Shown here piece by piece: positions 54,193 to 62,162 of a DNA stretch of 64,000 nucleotides. The number at the start of each line of letters is the position of its first letter. The first letter of the stretch is position 1. The translations under genes and the position numbers were made by a program. The notes under the pieces were generated by a model. It saw nothing but the letters and a program-made list of their open reading frames with translations. It was not told the DNA's origin and ran no database searches. This DNA is from Loktanella fryxellensis (lineage in GTDB: Bacteria; Pseudomonadota; Alphaproteobacteria; Rhodobacterales; Rhodobacteraceae): positions 1-64,000 of the forward strand of contig NZ_FOCI01000017.1 in the NCBI RefSeq assembly GCF_900110065.1, read 5' to 3'.

Positions 54193-55160
54193 GTGTGGAC
54201 CGCCTTGGGATGCGGATGGCGCAGGTCGGCGTCCGGTGCCACGGTGGCGGTCGGTCCCGCGCCGCCTTGCCGTCTGCGCCGCAGCAGCAACGGCACGGCG
54301 GGCAGTACGGCCAGCATGATGACGATGCCGAACACGATTCCCGCCGCGATACCCGCATCCGCCGCAAGGCCGGCGACCGGGAACAGCACCGCCGCCGCCC
54401 CCTCGCGCCAGCCCCACCCGGCAACGGACAGCGGGACCAGCATCGCCGTCAGGATCAGCGGCACCAGCACCAGCGCCGCCTGTGGGTGAAGCACCGTACC
54501 AGTCGCCGCAGCGGCACAGGCAAAGCCTGCGACGTTGAGCGCAGCGGCGGCCAGTGACAGGACCAGATGCGCCGCGCGCTGCGGTGCGTCCGGCAGGCAC
54601 CGGGCCAGCAGCAGCGCCACCGGCCCCCCGCGCAGCCAAAGCGCCGCGATCACCGCCACAGCCCCTGCCGCGGCCCCGACGACCAGCAGGCCCCGCGCCA
54701 GTGCGGGCGGCCAGTCCAGCACGCCAGGCGCCACCAGCGCCCAGAGCAGACCGCACAGACCGACAAGCAGCAGGCCCGCCTGCCCCAGCGCCCGCTCGAT
54801 CACCACCGCCTGCGTGGCCGCGCGCAATCCCGCGCGTCCGCCGGACGAGCGGACGACGCGCGCGCCGTCGCCCACGACGCCGCCCGGCAGGCTGACATTG
54901 ACGATCTGGGCGATGAAGTATTCGCGCACCGCATGACCGAACCCCAGGGTCAGGCCCAACTGCCCCGCCACCAGCCGCCACCGCTGCGCCATGATGACGG
55001 TCTGCACCAGCAGGCAGACGGTGCCGGCGGCGATCCAGACCGGGTCGGCCCGCGACAGCCGCGCGCGCAGGGCAGGATCGTTCAGCACCCACGCGAAAAG
55101 GGCGATCAGCACGGCGATGCCACCGGCGCGCAGCAGGCCCTTGGCGACCCCGCCCCTCAC
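54189..55160 (-). CDS. LPG-synthase-TM/flippase-like membrane protein (YbhN/AglD type)
   Basis: 323 residues with about eight transmembrane segments. EYFIAQIVNVSLPGGVVGDGARVVRSS is the family signature loop of the lysylphosphatidylglycerol synthase membrane domain (UPF0104). There is no aminoacyl-transferase domain, so by itself it is a putative lipid flippase or membrane glycolipid-pathway component. Start GTG 55160 overlaps the stop of the phosphatidyltransferase (GTGA). It is placed between a lipid head-group enzyme and a head-group transferase. Confidence 0.88.
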   Translation of the reverse strand: MRGGVAKGLLRAGGIAVLIALFAWVLNDPALRARLSRADPVWIAAGTVCLLVQTVIMAQRWRLVAGQLGLTLGFGHAVREYFIAQIVNVSLPGGVVGDGARVVRSSGGRAGLRAATQAVVIERALGQAGLLLVGLCGLLWALVAPGVLDWPPALARGLLVVGAAAGAVAVIAALWLRGGPVALLLARCLPDAPQRAAHLVLSLAAAALNVAGFACAAAATGTVLHPQAALVLVPLILTAMLVPLSVAGWGWREGAAAVLFPVAGLAADAGIAAGIVFGIVIMLAVLPAVPLLLRRRRQGGAGPTATVAPDADLRHPHPKAVHT

Positions 55161-55885
55161 CGGCGCGCCGCCAGCCAGCGGATGTCGCGGACGAACGACC
55201 AGACCAGCAGCACGGACGCCGTCACAGCGAGGGGCCGCGCAAATCCATCCGGCAGCACGGGCAGGGTCAGCACCGCGAGTGTGCCGATCTGGATCACGCA
55301 AACGGTCTTGCGGCGCAGGCTGGGATAAAGCGGGCTCGCCAGCCAGGGCCAGACGAGGCTGGCCGCGACATAGACATAACGTGTCAGCCCGAGGATCAGG
55401 ATCTCGGGCCCGACGCGCCCTTCGGCCATCAGCAGCGCGGCCAGCACGGCAGCGAGGGCCGCGTCCGTCTCCATGTCGAAGCGGGCACCGAAGTCGGAGG
55501 AGAGCCCGGCGCGCCGCGCCAGCCAGCCATCGACGCCGTCCAGCGACAGCGCCAGCACCGCCAGCGCGAAGATCGCCCAGACGGTCCCCGTCTCCATCGG
55601 ACCTGCAACGCCCACCCCTGCCGCCAGCACCGCCACCAGCGCCAGCCGCAGCATCGTGACCAGATTGCAGGCGCCCGCATGGCCATGCGGATAGGCCGTG
55701 GCCATGCCCCACACGACGATCGCCACACCCGCCATGTGCACGGCGAACGCGATGGGCCATCCCGACGGAAAGATTAGCCCGTCAAGGGCCATGACCACGG
55801 GCAGCAGCAGCAGCCCAAACAGGCCAAGCCGCCACGCCGGATCCGGCAGCCATACCGCCATGGTCGATCGCATCCGTGCGGTCAT
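55157..55885 (-). CDS. CDP-alcohol phosphatidyltransferase family enzyme
   Basis: 242 residues, about six transmembrane helices. The full active-site motif is visible: D-G-V-D-G-W-L-A-R, then S-x-x-G-A-R-F-D-M-E-T-D (D...DG..AR...G...D...D). It joins a CDP-linked lipid with an alcohol (glycerol-3-phosphate, inositol, serine or other). The usual PgsA and PssA lengths are similar, but the sequence does not tell which alcohol. I chose ATG 55885; the frame is open 42 nt upstream. First gene of the six-gene run. Confidence 0.9.
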   Translation of the reverse strand: MTARMRSTMAVWLPDPAWRLGLFGLLLLPVVMALDGLIFPSGWPIAFAVHMAGVAIVVWGMATAYPHGHAGACNLVTMLRLALVAVLAAGVGVAGPMETGTVWAIFALAVLALSLDGVDGWLARRAGLSSDFGARFDMETDAALAAVLAALLMAEGRVGPEILILGLTRYVYVAASLVWPWLASPLYPSLRRKTVCVIQIGTLAVLTLPVLPDGFARPLAVTASVLLVWSFVRDIRWLAARR

Positions 55886-56402
55886 ATGGTGGGACTGCCT
55901 GTCACGGGCAGCACGGGTTCGGCGCATCGGCCAACGGCACGGTGCCCGCGGTCAGCGGCAAGGCGCCGTGTGCAAACTGTGGTCATCGCGCGGCCTCCTG
56001 CTGTCTGATCGCCCGTAGGTACGGGTCACGCCTCGTCATCGTCTCGTCACATACCTGTGCGGGTTAGGGCTCCGCAACGCCACGGCAATGCGTGATGGAC
56101 GACATCGATGCAACAAGGCCGCCCCGCAGGGCGACGCGATGACGCACCACGCCGACGGCGCAGGTAAGGCCACGGACCCAAGGGCGGATTCAGGCCCGCC
56201 CGCCCCTTGACGCAGCAGACCGGGCTTCCGATGTACCGATTGCGGCCCGGGCCCCTCTGACGATGGAATAAACCATCGTGATGTCGGATCGCATCGCCTG
56301 TGTGCGATGGTTTGCCCGGACGCCCCCCCCCGCCAGTCCCGACGAGTCCGCGCGCGCATCCGTTTTCACGGCGCCACCTGCGCCCAACCGGGTCTGATAC
56401 CA
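55886..56402. other. 517-nt divergent gap; terC leader with alternative hairpins
   Basis: No gene is seen. At 56260-56313 three short elements can pair in two exclusive ways: ACGATGG (56260-56266) with CCATCGT (56273-56279), or AAACCATCG (56270-56278) with CGATGGTTT (56305-56313). This lies about 90 nt before the terC ATG. I do not recognise the manganese riboswitch (yybP-ykoY) consensus, although TerC-type genes often carry it. The other half holds the presumed promoter of the minus-strand lipid operon. Confidence 0.55.
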
Positions 56403-57389
56403 ATGGAAATCCTGCTCTACCTGTTCCTCGGCAAGCCACTGTGGATGTGGCTGGTCTTCGTCGTCATCGTCGTGGCCCTCCTCGTCTTCGACCTTGGCGT
56501 CCTGCACAAGGACAACCACGAAATCGAAGTCGGCGAGAGCCTGAAGCTTTCGGCCATGTACATCACCCTCGGCGTGGCCTTCTCCGGCTTTGTCTGGTGG
56601 CAGATGGGCGGTGAGGCCACGGCGCAATACCTGACCGCGTTCGTGGTGGAAAAGACGCTGGCGCTGGACAACATCTTCGTCATCGCGCTGATCTTCGGCT
56701 TTTTTGCGATTCCGCGCGAATACCAGCACCGGGTGCTGTTCTGGGGCATCCTCGGCGTGATCGTGCTGCGCGGCATCATGATCGGTTTCGGTGCGACCAT
56801 CGTCGCCCGCTACGACTGGGTGCTGTATATCTTCGCCGTGTTCCTGATCTTTACCGGCATCAAGATGCTTCTGGCCAAGGAAGGCGCGACCGATCTGAGC
56901 CAGAACATGTTCATCAGGTTCCTGCGTCGCCGCATGAACGTGACGGACACCGTCGAAGGCGATGCCTTCTTCGTCAAAAAGCCCGATCCGGCGACCGGAA
57001 AGCTGGTCAATTTCGCGACCCCGCTGTTCCTCGCGCTGATCGTGATCGAGTTCGCGGATCTGGTGTTCGCCGTGGATTCCGTGCCGGCCGTGTTCACGAT
57101 CACCACCGACCCCTATCTGGTCTATACGTCCAACATCTTTGCGATCCTCGGGTTGCGGGCGCTCTATTTCGCGCTGGCTGCCGTGCTGCACCGCTTCGCC
57201 TATCTCAAATATGCACTGTCGCTGCTGCTGGTCTTCATCGGCTCCAAGGTCTTCATCGCCGCCGGGCTGGGCTGGGAGAAGTTTCCCCCGATGTGGTCGC
57301 TCGGGATCACCTTCGCCATCCTTGGCGCGGGCATCGGGTTTTCGCTGTGGAAGACGGCGCGAGAGCCGAAGCCCGTCGAGCTGCACTGA
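56403..57389 (+). CDS. TerC family membrane protein
   Basis: 328 residues, about nine transmembrane segments. Family hallmarks: SLDN/ALDN-type motif VEKTLALDNIFVIALIF (about 78-94), EFADLVFAVDSVPAVFTITTD (~217-237) and YLVYTSNIFAILGLRALYF. The acidic residues within helices form a likely metal path. Known members export manganese or calcium, or assist metalation of secreted enzymes. ATG 56403 gives MEILLYLFLGKP. Gene stands alone; structured leader upstream and hairpin downstream. Confidence 0.95.
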   Translation: MEILLYLFLGKPLWMWLVFVVIVVALLVFDLGVLHKDNHEIEVGESLKLSAMYITLGVAFSGFVWWQMGGEATAQYLTAFVVEKTLALDNIFVIALIFGFFAIPREYQHRVLFWGILGVIVLRGIMIGFGATIVARYDWVLYIFAVFLIFTGIKMLLAKEGATDLSQNMFIRFLRRRMNVTDTVEGDAFFVKKPDPATGKLVNFATPLFLALIVIEFADLVFAVDSVPAVFTITTDPYLVYTSNIFAILGLRALYFALAAVLHRFAYLKYALSLLLVFIGSKVFIAAGLGWEKFPPMWSLGITFAILGAGIGFSLWKTAREPKPVELH

Positions 57390-57412
57390 TCAGCGCCCGC
57401 CGGTGTGAGACA

Positions 57413-57444
57413 AGACCGCCCGCACCTGATGGTGCGGGCGGTCT
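57413..57444. terminator. Bidirectional hairpin between terC and the DUF2076 gene
   Basis: AGACCGCCCGCACC, loop TGAT, GGTGCGGGCGGTCT: perfect 14-bp stem between convergent stops (57389 and 57457). No long U-run on either side (TTGTCTC on the minus side), but strong enough to act as a shared terminator. Confidence 0.75.
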
Positions 57445-57456
57445 GCATTCGGGTGG

Positions 57457-57996
57457 TTATTCGAACCCGCCGTCAAAGCCGCCATCGTCGAAGCCACCTT
57501 CGTCGAAGCCCGGCTCCTCACCGGACCCTTCGTCCATTCCGGCAGCCTCGGCGGAACCGGCGAACATGCCGCCGATCGCCTGCCCCAGAAGCACGCCGCC
57601 TGCGACACCCATCGCCGTCTGCGCGGCCCCCGCAAGGAACCCGCCACCGCCGCCCGCGCGCGCACCGCCCCACGGACCGGGACGCGGGGCGGTCTGCTGC
57701 GGTTGCGGTGCTGCCGGGCGGGGTGCCGCTTGTTGACCGCCGCCGAACAGCCCGCCGAACAGGCCACTGGATTGCGGTTGCGTCTGCGGCGTCCGTTGCA
57801 GCCGGTCCTGCGCCGCGTTCAGCGCCTGTTCCTGCATGATGACGGTCTGCGCCAGGACATAGGCCGCACCCGGTGTCGCTGCGATGCGGTCGGCGATCAG
57901 GGCCTCCGCCTCCGGGTCGCGGGCGGACTGGGTCTGGGCGGTCTGTGCGACCTTGTCGAACAGGCCCTCGATGGCGATGCGGTCGTTGTGGTCCAT
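57457..57996 (-). CDS. DUF2076 domain protein
   Basis: 179 residues. N-terminal helical domain (MDHNDRIAIEGLFDKVAQTA to about residue 70), a Gln/Pro-rich linker, a Gly-rich GARAGGGGGFLAGAAQTAMGVAGGVLLGQAIGGMF hydrophobic hinge region, and an acidic tail with repeated FDEGG/FDDGG (ending GGFDGGFE). Ribosome site AGGAG before ATG 57996. DUF2076 is found in alphaproteobacteria as periplasmic ligand-binding or surface-associated protein; function unknown. It follows the histidine kinase gene by 80 nt in the same direction. Confidence 0.9.
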   Translation of the reverse strand: MDHNDRIAIEGLFDKVAQTAQTQSARDPEAEALIADRIAATPGAAYVLAQTVIMQEQALNAAQDRLQRTPQTQPQSSGLFGGLFGGGQQAAPRPAAPQPQQTAPRPGPWGGARAGGGGGFLAGAAQTAMGVAGGVLLGQAIGGMFAGSAEAAGMDEGSGEEPGFDEGGFDDGGFDGGFE

Positions 57997-58076
57997 GACG
58001 GGTGCTCCTGCAGAAATTGGCTGTGATGCGGTGCAACGCACAAGGGGGGCTGCGGTTGCCAACGTGTTGCAGGCTG

Positions 58077-59387
58077 TCAGTCCTGCGGGACCGCCCGCGG
58101 CAGGCGCACGTCGACGCGCAACCCGCCCGCTGCACTTTGCGCGAAGGCGATCTCGCCCGCGTTCAACCCCACGAGGTCGGTGACGATCCCAAGGCCGAGG
58201 CCGCTGCCAGCGACACCCTCGTCCAGCCGCCCGCCGCGTTGCAACGCGTGCGGCAGGTGGGCGGCCCCGATGCCGGGGCCGTCGTCTGCGATGGTGACGA
58301 CCAGCGCCGCACCGTCCGCCACCGCCGTCAGATCGACCGCGGACCGCGCCCATTGCACCGCGTTCTCGCACAGGTTGCCGATGATCTCCTCCAGATCCTC
58401 GCGCTCGCCCGCGAAATCCAGCATCTCGTCCACGTCGAGGCGCAAAGCCACGCCGCGCGCGCGGGCCGCGCCGCGTAGGACCATGGCGATATCCTCGGCC
58501 ACGTCGAGGACGGGGGTCCGCGCACCAAGGATCTGCGCCGCCCCCGCACCGCGCGCACGGCGCAGGTGATAGCGGATCAACCGGTCCATGCGGGTGGCCA
58601 GCCGCGCCGCATCGCTGGCGGCGGGCGCGTCGTTCAGCAGTGCTGCCAGCGGCGTCTTCAGCGCGTGGGCGAGGTTGCCGACGTGTTCGCGCGCGCGGGT
58701 CATCACGGCGCGGTTCTGGTCCAGCAGGCTGTTGATCTCGTCCACCGGCGCATCCACCTCGCTCAGCCCCCGGCGCGGCAGGCGTTCGCTGCGCCCTGCG
58801 CGGATTGCGGCGATGCCGGCACCGATGTGGCGGAACCCCGACAGCGCCATCAGGCCGAGTGCTGCCGCGAGTGCGACCAAGCCCACCCCCAGCGCCACCA
58901 GCGCGGTCAGCAGGGGCGCACGCACGCGGGCCTGCGCCGCCGCGACCTCGGTCATCGGGGCCGTGACGACGATGGCGATGGGGTCGTCCCAGCCGGGAAT
59001 CGTCACGCTGCGGTCACGCACCACCAGTGCGGCACCGTCGGGCCCGCTGCGATAGGGCGCTGGCAGCGTGTCGAGGAACAGGGATTCCGACACAAGCGGT
59101 GCGGCGTCCGGCGTCGTGATCTGCCAGAACCATCCCGACAGCGGTCGGCTGAAACGCGGATCGACCGGCAGCGCCGCCAGCGCCAATCCGTCGCCCCCCA
59201 CCCCCAGCCCCAGCCCCGCCAGCAGTGCGTCCGATGTCGCGTCGAGCTCCGCCGCCACCCGCGCCACGACGAAGCGGTCCAGCACCGCGCCGATGGTCAT
59301 CCATGCCGCCAGCAGCGCCACGCCGATCCCGATGGCCGACACCGCGACGATCCGGCTCAGCAGGCTGGCAGGGCCAAGGCGCCTCAT
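58077..59387 (-). CDS. Membrane sensor histidine kinase (PhoQ-like)
   Basis: 436 residues. TM1 ~10-32, periplasmic sensor ~33-157, TM2 ~158-183, HAMP-like linker, then the H-box NLAHALKTPLA with phosphoacceptor H241, N-box NLCENAVQWA, G1 DDGPGIG and G2 GSGLGLG. All catalytic elements are present. It pairs with the response regulator that overlaps its start by ATGA. PepSY-type periplasmic proteins on both sides suggest it senses envelope state, cation or peptide signals; that is inferred. Confidence 0.95.
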   Translation of the reverse strand: MRRLGPASLLSRIVAVSAIGIGVALLAAWMTIGAVLDRFVVARVAAELDATSDALLAGLGLGVGGDGLALAALPVDPRFSRPLSGWFWQITTPDAAPLVSESLFLDTLPAPYRSGPDGAALVVRDRSVTIPGWDDPIAIVVTAPMTEVAAAQARVRAPLLTALVALGVGLVALAAALGLMALSGFRHIGAGIAAIRAGRSERLPRRGLSEVDAPVDEINSLLDQNRAVMTRAREHVGNLAHALKTPLAALLNDAPAASDAARLATRMDRLIRYHLRRARGAGAAQILGARTPVLDVAEDIAMVLRGAARARGVALRLDVDEMLDFAGEREDLEEIIGNLCENAVQWARSAVDLTAVADGAALVVTIADDGPGIGAAHLPHALQRGGRLDEGVAGSGLGLGIVTDLVGLNAGEIAFAQSAAGGLRVDVRLPRAVPQD

Positions 59388-60049
59388 GCCGCGTCGGCGA
59401 CCAGACGGTAACCGGTGCCGCGTTCGGTCACGATGCGGTCAGCGCCCAGCTTGCGCCGCAGCCGCCCGATGATGACCTCGAGCGATCGGAAATCCCGGTC
59501 CTCCATGCTGCCATAGAGGTTGTCGGACATTTCGGTCCGGGTCACGACTCGGCCAAGGTTGTGCATCAGCAGCGTCAGCAGGCGGTGCTCGAACGCGGTC
59601 AGGCGCAAGGCGGCCCCGTCCAGCGTCACGAGGCCGGTCTGCGTATCCATCACCAGCGGTCCCGCCGCGATGGTGGGCGTCGCATGGCCCGCCACGCGCC
59701 GCAGGATGGTCTGGATGCGCAACACGACCTTCTCTGTCCGGACGGGTTTCACGACGTAGTCGTCGGCGCCCGCGCGAAAGCCCGCGATCTTGTCGGTCCA
59801 GTCGCCGCGCGCGGTCAGGATCACCACGGGCAGCGTCAGCCCCGCGCTGCGCCAACTCGTCAGGATCTCCAATCCCGTCATGCCGGGCAGGCCAAGGTCC
59901 ACGACGGCGGCGGCATAGGTCTCGGTCGCGCCCATGAATTCGCCTTGCGTGCCGTCGGCCGCGCTTTCCACGATGAAGCCCGCATCCTGCAGCGCCTGCG
60001 TCAACTGCTCGCGCAGGCGGGCGTTGTCCTCGATCACCAAGACCTTCAC
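59384..60049 (-). CDS. OmpR-family response regulator (PhoP-like)
   Basis: 221 residues: receiver domain (1-115; phosphoacceptor D51 in VVDLGLPG, Lys in YVVKP) and winged-helix DNA-binding domain (~130-220; RLTAFEHRLL, RRKLGADRI, RGTGYRLV). Start is GTG 60049 overlapping the PepSY stop (GTGA), and its stop overlaps the kinase start. OmpR-family proteins bind tandem repeats; matching ones lie at 60407-60447. Confidence 0.95.
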   Translation of the reverse strand: MKVLVIEDNARLREQLTQALQDAGFIVESAADGTQGEFMGATETYAAAVVDLGLPGMTGLEILTSWRSAGLTLPVVILTARGDWTDKIAGFRAGADDYVVKPVRTEKVVLRIQTILRRVAGHATPTIAAGPLVMDTQTGLVTLDGAALRLTAFEHRLLTLLMHNLGRVVTRTEMSDNLYGSMEDRDFRSLEVIIGRLRRKLGADRIVTERGTGYRLVADAA

Positions 60050-60384
60050 GGCAAGATCCGGGCGCGGGTCTGGCCGGCGCCGTCGACCAGCAGGAACATC
60101 CCCGTCGATGCATCCAGCCGGATCGTCAGGCGGTTGTCGAAGACGGTCAGATAGTCGGCTTCGTAGACCAGCCGCGCGCCAAGTGCCGCCTCCGGCGGAC
60201 GTGGCGCATCCAGGCGGATCGCCAGCAGGCGACCGCGATAGCGCGCGGCGATGGCCTCGGCGATCTGCGCAAGCTCAAGCGGGGCTGCCTGTGCGGCGGG
60301 CACGCCGGGGCGTGCAGCATCCTGCTGTGCCGCCAGCGGCTGGGCGGCAAGAACGAGGGCGAGGGTCAGGGCTGCATGTCTCAT
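60046..60384 (-). CDS. Small secreted PepSY-type protein
   Basis: 112 residues with signal peptide 1-19 (LAA-QQ). The rest shows one PepSY-like unit: IAEAIAARYRGRLLAIRLD, then ARLVYEADYLTVFDNRLTIRLDASTGMFL. PepSY domains are thought to inhibit proteases or modulate sensors. First gene of the PepSY-regulator-kinase operon, linked by GTGA. An open frame continues upstream but crosses the operator, so ATG 60384 is preferred. Confidence 0.85.
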   Translation of the reverse strand: MRHAALTLALVLAAQPLAAQQDAARPGVPAAQAAPLELAQIAEAIAARYRGRLLAIRLDAPRPPEAALGARLVYEADYLTVFDNRLTIRLDASTGMFLLVDGAGQTRARILP

Positions 60385-60406
60385 GGTTCCTTGATGACAT
60401 ATCGCA

Positions 60407-60447
60407 CCGCAACGAAACCTCAACGGATCGTTGCGGCTTCGTTTGGG
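60407..60447. promoter_or_regulatory. Divergent tandem boxes, probable response-regulator sites
   Basis: Minus strand: CGTTGAGG-TTT-CGTTGCGG (60425-60407). Plus strand: CGTTGCGG-CTT-CGTTTGGG (60429-60447). Each is an 8-nt direct repeat with an 11-nt period, the spacing used by PhoP/OmpR-type dimers; together they form an inverted arrangement (CCGCAACGA / TCGTTGCGG). One pair faces each of the divergent PepSY-type genes. Repeats seen; binding inferred. Confidence 0.7.
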
Positions 60448-60546
60448 TGGGGCGCGGTAGACCTGCCTCATCGCCGCAAGAGGCGTCGGTGCGGATGCAC
60501 CGCAAACCATGGGGCCACCGCCCCGGACACTGAAAGAGGAAACGAC

Positions 60547-61536
60547 ATGACACCCAAGTCCCTGATGACAGGTCTGACCGCCATCGCGCTGCTGACGCTG
60601 CCCGTCGCCGCCTTCGCCGCACTGGCGGAACTGACCGGCACCGTGACCGACCGCTTCGACGACCGCATCGTGATCGAGACGACGACGGGCCGCATCCTGG
60701 TCGAGGTCGACAGTGACGCCGGCACCGCTGCGATGGGCGACCGCGTCACGGTGAATGGCGATCTGCAGGGCCAGACCCTGCGCGATGCGACCGTCACGGT
60801 CGATGCGCAGGCAGCCCCTGCACCCGCCCAGGCCACACGCCCGGCGCCTGAGGCCGCGCAGGCCCCCGCCGCCGCAACGCCCCCCGCACCGCGGGTCTTC
60901 GCAGACGCGCCGTCGCAGGCCGCCGGTGCGGCGCCCATCGCCCTGCCGCCCCTGCTGGCCGGACTGGGCCTGACCGATGTGCGCGACGCGACGGAGGATG
61001 ACGGCGCGCGAGAAATCCGCGCCCTGCTGCCCGATGGTGCACGCTTCGAGGTAGATTACGACCGGTCGGGCGAGATCAAGGAGATGAAGACCGAACCGCG
61101 CGCGGTCCTGCCCCAGCCGCTGCTGGATGCGGTCCTGTCAGGGCCGGTGCGCGACCGGATCGCGACCTTCGACGTGGACCGCATCCACGAGGTCGAGGTC
61201 GAGGACGACGGTCGCGTTGAGATCAAGGGTGCCGCAGGCGGGGCCCGCGTCGAGATCGAGGTCGCGGCCAACGGCGATCTGGTCAGCTTCGAGCGGGACG
61301 AGGGCAACCGCCGCGATGCACGCGGCGACGACCGCCGGGGACCGGGCGGCGATGACGGCTTCGCCCTGCCCCGCCCCGAGATCGAGCGGATCGCCAGCGA
61401 AGCAGGCTACACCGACATCGAACGGATCGAGACGCGCGGCCGGCACGCCGAGGTCTGGGCCACGAACGCCGATGCCGAACCTGTGCGCATCCGCATCGAC
61501 ATGTCCGGCGACGTGACCCGCGAAGAGCGGCGCTGA
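60547..61536 (+). CDS. Secreted protein with OB-like and PepSY-like domains
   Basis: 329 residues. Signal peptide 1-24 (AFA-AL). An N-terminal ~70-residue beta-rich OB-like part (ELTGTVTDRFDDRIVIETTTG) is followed by an Ala/Pro linker (~95-140), then two PepSY-like strands: GARFEVDYDRSGEIKEMKT and HAEVWATNADAEPVRIRIDMSG with an acidic, Asp/Arg-rich middle. Ribosome site AAGAGGA before ATG 60547. Divergent from the TCS operon with shared boxes, so probably a regulon member. No enzyme motif seen. Confidence 0.82.
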   Translation: MTPKSLMTGLTAIALLTLPVAAFAALAELTGTVTDRFDDRIVIETTTGRILVEVDSDAGTAAMGDRVTVNGDLQGQTLRDATVTVDAQAAPAPAQATRPAPEAAQAPAAATPPAPRVFADAPSQAAGAAPIALPPLLAGLGLTDVRDATEDDGAREIRALLPDGARFEVDYDRSGEIKEMKTEPRAVLPQPLLDAVLSGPVRDRIATFDVDRIHEVEVEDDGRVEIKGAAGGARVEIEVAANGDLVSFERDEGNRRDARGDDRRGPGGDDGFALPRPEIERIASEAGYTDIERIETRGRHAEVWATNADAEPVRIRIDMSGDVTREERR

Positions 61537-61643
61537 ACATTGGCCAGTGGCGGCCCCTGCCCCGGGGCCGCCCTTCCGTCCGCACCGGGGCGCAGCCATG
61601 ACGGTTGCACCGGTTTCCCACAATCCAGCCGAAAGACCATGAC

Positions 61644-61982
61644 ATGAGCTTCACCGACGACGCCGGCACCCCCGGCCCGGACCTGACCCAACGCATCGCG
61701 CTGCTGGAACAGCAGTTCGCCACCCTGCGCCACGACCACGCCGCCGCTGCCGCCCGCGCGGCGCAGCAGGACACCGAGAACGCGCATGACGCAGAGCATT
61801 GCGACCCTGCCGACCGCATGGGCCGCCGCGACCGGCGCAGCGCCCGCGACCGGTTCGCCGCCACGACCCGCGCCAGCGGCCTGCCCACATGGGCGATGAT
61901 CCTGCTGGCGGTGCTGGCGGCCTATGGGGCGATCCAGTTGCTGGATGGTCTGCACCTGTTCCGGCACATCGACCTGTTCTAG
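61644..61982 (+). CDS. Small single-pass membrane protein, unknown
   Basis: 112 residues. Residues ~10-45 form a probable coiled coil (LTQRIALLEQQFATLRHDH), then a charged basic region (MGRRDRRSARDRF), then one C-terminal transmembrane helix (~82-102: WAMILLAVLAAYGAIQLL) ending HLFRHIDLF. No family recognised. Start ATG 61644 chosen for the MSFTDD N-terminus; no strong ribosome site. It precedes an MprF-like gene by 180 nt on the same strand. Confidence 0.65.
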   Translation: MSFTDDAGTPGPDLTQRIALLEQQFATLRHDHAAAAARAAQQDTENAHDAEHCDPADRMGRRDRRSARDRFAATTRASGLPTWAMILLAVLAAYGAIQLLDGLHLFRHIDLF

Positions 61983-62162
61983 GGGAATGCGCCACGACCG
62001 GGCCGGAATGCGGCGGGGCGCAGGCCGTGGCCGCCCGGCCCGCCACGACCGCCGGCATCACACCCGGTTTTCACGGACCCGGCGCGCCCTGCGTGCCGCA
62101 CCTCCGCAGGCTTGACCACGGACGCCGCATCCCGCATCACCGGGATCAGTCCGGAGTGTCCG

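Noticed and set aside
55886-56402. Manganese riboswitch (yybP-ykoY) upstream of terC
   Set aside because: I looked for the conserved loop sequences and did not see them. Only simple alternative hairpins are present.
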